Part shown: positions 37,607-38,958 of the stretch, piece after piece
Layout of the letters: every line of letters begins with the position of its first letter
How positions within the stretch are numbered: position 1 is the stretch's first letter
Assembly (NCBI GenBank): GCA_016180575.1
Contig: JACPAY010000011.1
Span: forward strand, 1 to 38,958
Length of the DNA stretch: 38,958 nucleotides
Reading direction: 5' to 3'
From: Candidatus Omnitrophota bacterium
Lineage (GTDB): Bacteria > Omnitrophota > Gorgyraeia > Aquiviventales > Aquiviventaceae
Position numbers and translations under genes: made by a program
The notes under the pieces: model-generated
The model's input: only the letters and a program-made list of their open reading frames with translations
What the model was told of the DNA's origin: nothing
Database searches by the model: none

Positions 37607-37697
37607 GGCCCCCTCCCTGGTTGACCCATCCCTCTGATAATCGCCCTACCTTAGCTTATCCACCCCCGGAAAGCAAGCCTTGGTGGTGTCTCAATTT

Positions 37698-37784
37698 GGC
37701 GGGTCCTGCCGCGCCGCCACCCCGTCGGCTGTCCTCGGCCTTCGCCTGCGGGCAGGCGACGGGGTCCCCGGCTCTGCGTCACCC
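37698..37784. repeat. GC-rich structured repeat core, copy 4, directly before rpoN
   Basis: The core reads as in copies 1 and 3 but the terminal arms are shortened and diverged (GGCGGGT...ACCCATGGCG instead of GGCCGCGGGT...ACCCGCGGCC). The rpoN ATG (37785-37787) lies in the residual right arm, so the element occupies the ribosome-binding region of rpoN. Confidence 0.85.
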
Positions 37785-38958
37785 ATGGCGCTCCAAGCCA
37801 GGCAAACCACCCAGCAACGCCTCCTGCTGGCGCCCAACATCACGTTGGCGCTGGAGGTCCTCCGCATGCCCACGATGGAGCTCCACGCCTTCCTGCGGCA
37901 GCAGGTGGAGGACAACCCGCTCCTGGAGATGGATGAGCCGGAGCCGGAGAGCGCCGCCGAAGAGGCGGAGCCAGCTGAACCGGCCGAACCGGGGCTGGAT
38001 GAGGAGTGGTCCGCCCATTGGCAGCAGTCAACGTCGGTGGAACGGGAAAGCACGGATCCGGACCGGGAGCTGGACGGCTTCCTTGAGCAGCAGCCTGCCA
38101 AGCCCCAGTCGTTTCCTGAGTGGCTCCTCCTCCAGCTCGGCTGCCAGCCGCTCTCGCCGGAGGAGCGGCGGCTGGGGGAGGCCCTGCTCCTGCGCCTGGA
38201 TGAAAACGGCTACCTGGACGGCCCCCTGGAGGCGCTCGCCGCCGAGCTGCGCATTCCCCTGGCCCAGGCAGAGGCGGTCCTGAGGCTCATCCAGCAGCGG
38301 CTGGACCCGCCCGGCGTTGGCGCGAGGGACCTCCGCGAGTGCCTGATGCTGCAGATGGAGCGCGCCGGCTCGTCCGGGGGCCTGGCCTACCGCATCCTGC
38401 GGGACCACTTCAAGCTGTTCATCCACCATCACCTGAGCGCCCTCGCGAAGGCGACGGGGAGCCTCCTCCAGGACGTGGACGCGGCGTGCGCCGAGCTCAA
38501 GCGGCTCGATCCGAAGCCCGGCCGCCTCTTCTCCGGCGACCTGCCGCCCGGCATCGTGCCGGACCTCGTCATCGTCAAGGGGGAGCAGTACGACGACGTC
38601 GAGCTCAACGACCAGGCGATGCCGCACCTCAGCCTGAGCCGCACCTACGCCCGGATGCTGAAGAGCCCGCACACCCCGGAGGACGCCAAGGCGTTCCTGG
38701 CCTCCAAATTCCGGCAGGCCAGCTGGCTCATCAAGGCGATCGAGGAGCGCAACACGACGCTCCTGGCCATCGGCCGCTGCCTCATCAGCCTCCAGCGGGA
38801 GTTCGTCGTCCACGGGCCAAAAGCGCTCAAGCCGCTGACCCAGGCGCAGGTCGCCTCGTTCATCGGCCGCCACGCCTCGACGGTGAGCCGCGCCATCGCC
38901 GGCAAGACCATCGACACGCCCTACGGCATCTTCCGGCTCGAGCAGCTCTTCCCCAGCG
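37785..38958 (+). CDS. rpoN: RNA polymerase sigma-54 factor (partial, N-terminal 391 codons)
   Basis: The frame from ATG 37785 runs off the window end without a stop. Region I is glutamine-rich (MALQARQTTQQRLLLAPN, LEVLRMPTMELHAFLRQQVEDNPLLEM), followed by an acidic region II. The core-binding domain has LDENGYLDGPLEALAAEL and LDPPGVGARDLRECL. The central DNA-binding region has KFRQASWLIKAIEERNTTLL, GPKALKPLTQAQVASFIGRHASTVSRAIAGK and TPYGIFRLEQLFPS, just short of the RpoN box. It directs transcription from -24/-12 promoters with AAA+ activators. The gene starts inside the right end of a GC-rich repeat element and has no visible ribosome binding site. Confidence 0.93.
   Translation, partial: MALQARQTTQQRLLLAPNITLALEVLRMPTMELHAFLRQQVEDNPLLEMDEPEPESAAEEAEPAEPAEPGLDEEWSAHWQQSTSVERESTDPDRELDGFLEQQPAKPQSFPEWLLLQLGCQPLSPEERRLGEALLLRLDENGYLDGPLEALAAELRIPLAQAEAVLRLIQQRLDPPGVGARDLRECLMLQMERAGSSGGLAYRILRDHFKLFIHHHLSALAKATGSLLQDVDAACAELKRLDPKPGRLFSGDLPPGIVPDLVIVKGEQYDDVELNDQAMPHLSLSRTYARMLKSPHTPEDAKAFLASKFRQASWLIKAIEERNTTLLAIGRCLISLQREFVVHGPKALKPLTQAQVASFIGRHASTVSRAIAGKTIDTPYGIFRLEQLFPS

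Noticed and set aside
1-38958. tRNA, rRNA, phage or transposase genes
   Set aside because: None seen on either strand; no cloverleaf-like T-loop GGTTCRA contexts, integrase or Y1/DDE transposase motifs were recognised. A computed tRNA and covariance search was not possible.

Overview
The window is a high-GC, gene-dense bacterial chromosome segment with no gene-free stretch over about 180 bases and no rRNA, tRNA, CRISPR, prophage or transposase gene that I can see. Lipoproteins, signal peptides and a BatA/MoxR membrane-associated operon suggest a Gram-negative (diderm) cell. A bacterial Elp3, a fused siroheme decarboxylase and a GldA/GldG-like ABC system, together with dense palindromic repeats, suggest an uncultured candidate-phylum lineage. 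I cannot name the phylum from sequence alone.

Layout. 1-2352: 5' end of an S-adenosylmethionine decarboxylase gene (minus) behind a structured leader, then an ABC exporter broken by an internal deletion and a small membrane protein. 2415-5052: REC-histidine kinase, a broken MoeB/ThiF-rhodanese gene and a DsrE-like protein. 5093-9808: ferredoxin-type siroheme sulfite/nitrite reductase, a fused AhbA-AhbB-like siroheme decarboxylase, an aldo/keto reductase and a radical SAM enzyme, all minus. 9906-12264: single-domain response regulator plus a REC-kinase-GGDEF-like-REC hybrid. 12345-16679: small basic protein, thiol peroxidase, YgfZ, peptide deformylase, GNAT and Elp3. 16676-20622: ferredoxin, stand-alone Lrp/AsnC ligand-binding domain, aldo/keto reductase, NlpC/P60 lipoprotein, DUF819 permease. 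20646-22301: small membrane protein, LexA with a clear promoter/operator, and an AT-richer Doc-type toxin-antitoxin pair. 22396-31348: a minus-strand operon (DUF4175-like membrane protein, MoxR, DUF58, BatA-like, large vWA protein, PDZ protein). 31360-36547: glycine-zipper lipoprotein, then the plus-strand ABC ATPase / ABC-2 permease / GldG / DUF4340 operon. 36437-38958: CDP-alcohol phosphatidyltransferase, SlyD-like FKBP and the first 391 codons of rpoN (sigma-54), which runs off the window end.

The most striking content is a landscape of short palindromic repeats of at least seven unrelated sequence families. They behave like REP/RAYT-type or Rickettsia-palindromic-element-type mobile palindromes. 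Many start within 0-3 bases of a stop codon or just before a start codon. A roughly 96-base GC-rich unit occurs four times (8941, 23146, 27827, 37698), twice wrapped in nested inverted repeats. Several families lie inside coding sequence: a 48-base unit encodes the same-phase 16-residue peptide LPAAP...AQAG three times in two unrelated proteins; another encodes RDxFPFP...SGP twice in the BatA-like protein; one supplies the signal-peptide n-region of the NlpC lipoprotein; one supplies the C-terminus and stop of the glycine-zipper lipoprotein.

Two genes (ABC exporter, MoeB-rhodanese) carry internal deletions with net frameshifts, and the thiol peroxidase N-terminus looks damaged. From sequence alone I cannot separate real decay from assembly error.
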